Below, one piece after another: positions 4,613-5,481 of a stretch of 5,481 nucleotides of DNA (position 1 is the stretch's first letter; each line of letters starts with the position of its first letter). The notes beneath the pieces were generated by a model, which worked only from the letters and a program-made list of their open reading frames with translations, was not told the DNA's origin and did not search any database. Source of the stretch: Trueperaceae bacterium (GTDB lineage: Bacteria > Deinococcota > Deinococci > Deinococcales > Trueperaceae); NCBI GenBank assembly GCA_011390455.1, contig JAABSI010000144.1, forward strand, positions 1 through 5,481, in the 5' to 3' direction. Made by a program: the position numbers and the translations under genes.

Positions 4613-5481
4613 TCACCACAGCTTGTAGCCGGGCACCGGCTGCAGGTTGGCGAGCATGGTGATCAGCGAGGGCAGGTAGGCGATGACCACCAGGAAGATC
4701 GCCAGGCCCATCCACACCGCGAGGCTGTCCATGAAGCGCAGGACGCCCTCGCTCTTGAAGCTGCGGGCGCTCGACCAGGGGATCTCGGGCACGTCGGCCT
4801 CGGCCAGCCGCTTCTCGTGAAGATCGTGCCGAACACGACCGTGAAGTAGAAGATGATCGCGAACAGCAGGATGACGCCCGAGACGGCGGTGAAGGCCATC
4901 GGGACGCTGGCGTTGGCGTACGCCTCGGAGAGCGCGGCCGGCAGGTTGCTGATGTACGCGCGGCGGGGCACCGCCAGCAGGCCCTGCCAGTGCATGCCGA
5001 GCGCGAAGATCATCATCCCGACGAACCAGGTCCAGTTGGTCCAGCGCGCCAGCGCGATCGAGTAGAGCGGCCTGCCGGTCAGGTGCGGCAGCAGCCAGTA
5101 GGTGATGCCCATGAAGGTCAGCGTCACGGCCGTGCCGACCGTCAGGTGGAAGTGGCCGGGGATCCAGGCGGTGTTGTGCACCAGCATGTTGAGGTTGAAG
5201 CTGGCGTTGACGATGCCGCCCGCCCCGCCGAAGATGAACGCGATCGCGGCGAGCAGCTGGGCGCTGACGGCGGGGTTGCCCCAGGGGAGCTTGCCGATCC
5301 AGCCGAGGACGCCCCGGCCGCCGTTGCGGCGCCCGGCGACCTCGAGGGAGGCCGCGATCGTGAAGGCGGTCAGCAGGCTGGGAATGCCGACGAACATCGT
5401 CAGCATGCTGTGCACCATCTTCCAGCCCGCCGGGATGCCCGGGTCGGTGAACTGGTGGTGGAAGCCGACCGGGACGCTGAA
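4613..5481 (-). pseudogene. cbaA: ba3-type cytochrome c oxidase subunit I, partial and frameshifted
   Basis: C-terminal half of the catalytic heme-copper oxidase subunit, an integral membrane protein that reduces oxygen and pumps protons. The visible part starts SVPVGFHHQ, where the His pair (window residues 8-9) are CuB ligands. HNTAWIPGHFHLTVG (102-116) carries the ligands of high-spin and low-spin heme, His110 and His112. The match to Thermus ba3 subunit I as I recall it is close, including LPWGNP, GGAGGIVNASF, HWQGLLAVPRRAYI and a C-terminus ending PVPGYKLW. The first frame covers 221 residues down to 4819, then runs into a non-oxidase reading. The proper C-terminus, starting HEKRLAEADVPEIPWSS and ending in a final helix, continues for 68 residues in another frame to the TGA at 4613-4615. 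Restoring one base at about 4819, as in TTCCAC for TTCAC, would rejoin them. About half the protein lies beyond the right edge. Whether the break is biological or a sequencing error is open. Confidence 0.9.

Noticed and set aside
4153..4849. Plus-strand frames opposite the oxidase region
   Set aside because: They are antisense to oxidase coding sequence, highly acidic or Ser/Arg-rich, and have no recognisable motif.

Overview
The window is very GC-rich with short intergenic gaps. It uses GTG as well as ATG starts, and the genes resemble those of high-GC Actinobacteria. A thermoleophilian such as a Solirubrobacterales member is possible but is only a guess from gene content; nothing here fixes the taxonomy. 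It looks like ordinary chromosome carrying one small toxin-antitoxin insertion, not a phage or plasmid.

Layout, left to right. (1) 1-1787, minus strand: the first 595 codons of an elongation-factor-G-like translational GTPase whose C-terminus lies beyond the left edge. (2) 1788-1950: a divergent control region with a perfect 16-bp palindrome and competing GC hairpins next to the GTPase ribosome binding site. (3) 1951-3173, plus strand: a two-gene operon encoding a CYTH-domain triphosphate-binding enzyme and a SixA-like histidine phosphatase. (4) 3198-3895, minus strand: a type II toxin-antitoxin pair (Phd/YefM-like antitoxin, then VapC/PIN toxin) with a 4-nt overlap, preceded by an AT-rich palindromic promoter/operator. 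(5) About 3950-4092: a GC-rich spacer with a 16-bp tandem repeat. (6) 4093-5481, minus strand: the end of a terminal-oxidase operon, made of the C-terminal half of a ba3-type cytochrome c oxidase subunit I (broken by a 1-nt frameshift) followed by a small four-helix membrane protein of unknown function.

How they work together. The CYTH and SixA-like enzymes are translationally linked and probably act in one pathway of phosphate-containing metabolites or phospho-signalling. The antitoxin and toxin form a self-regulated module. The oxidase subunit and the small membrane protein are co-transcribed, and both belong to the cytoplasmic membrane. The main points to check are the frameshift in subunit I, the altered GTPase motifs of the EF-G paralogue, and the two palindromes in promoter regions. 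I found no clearly new multi-gene system.
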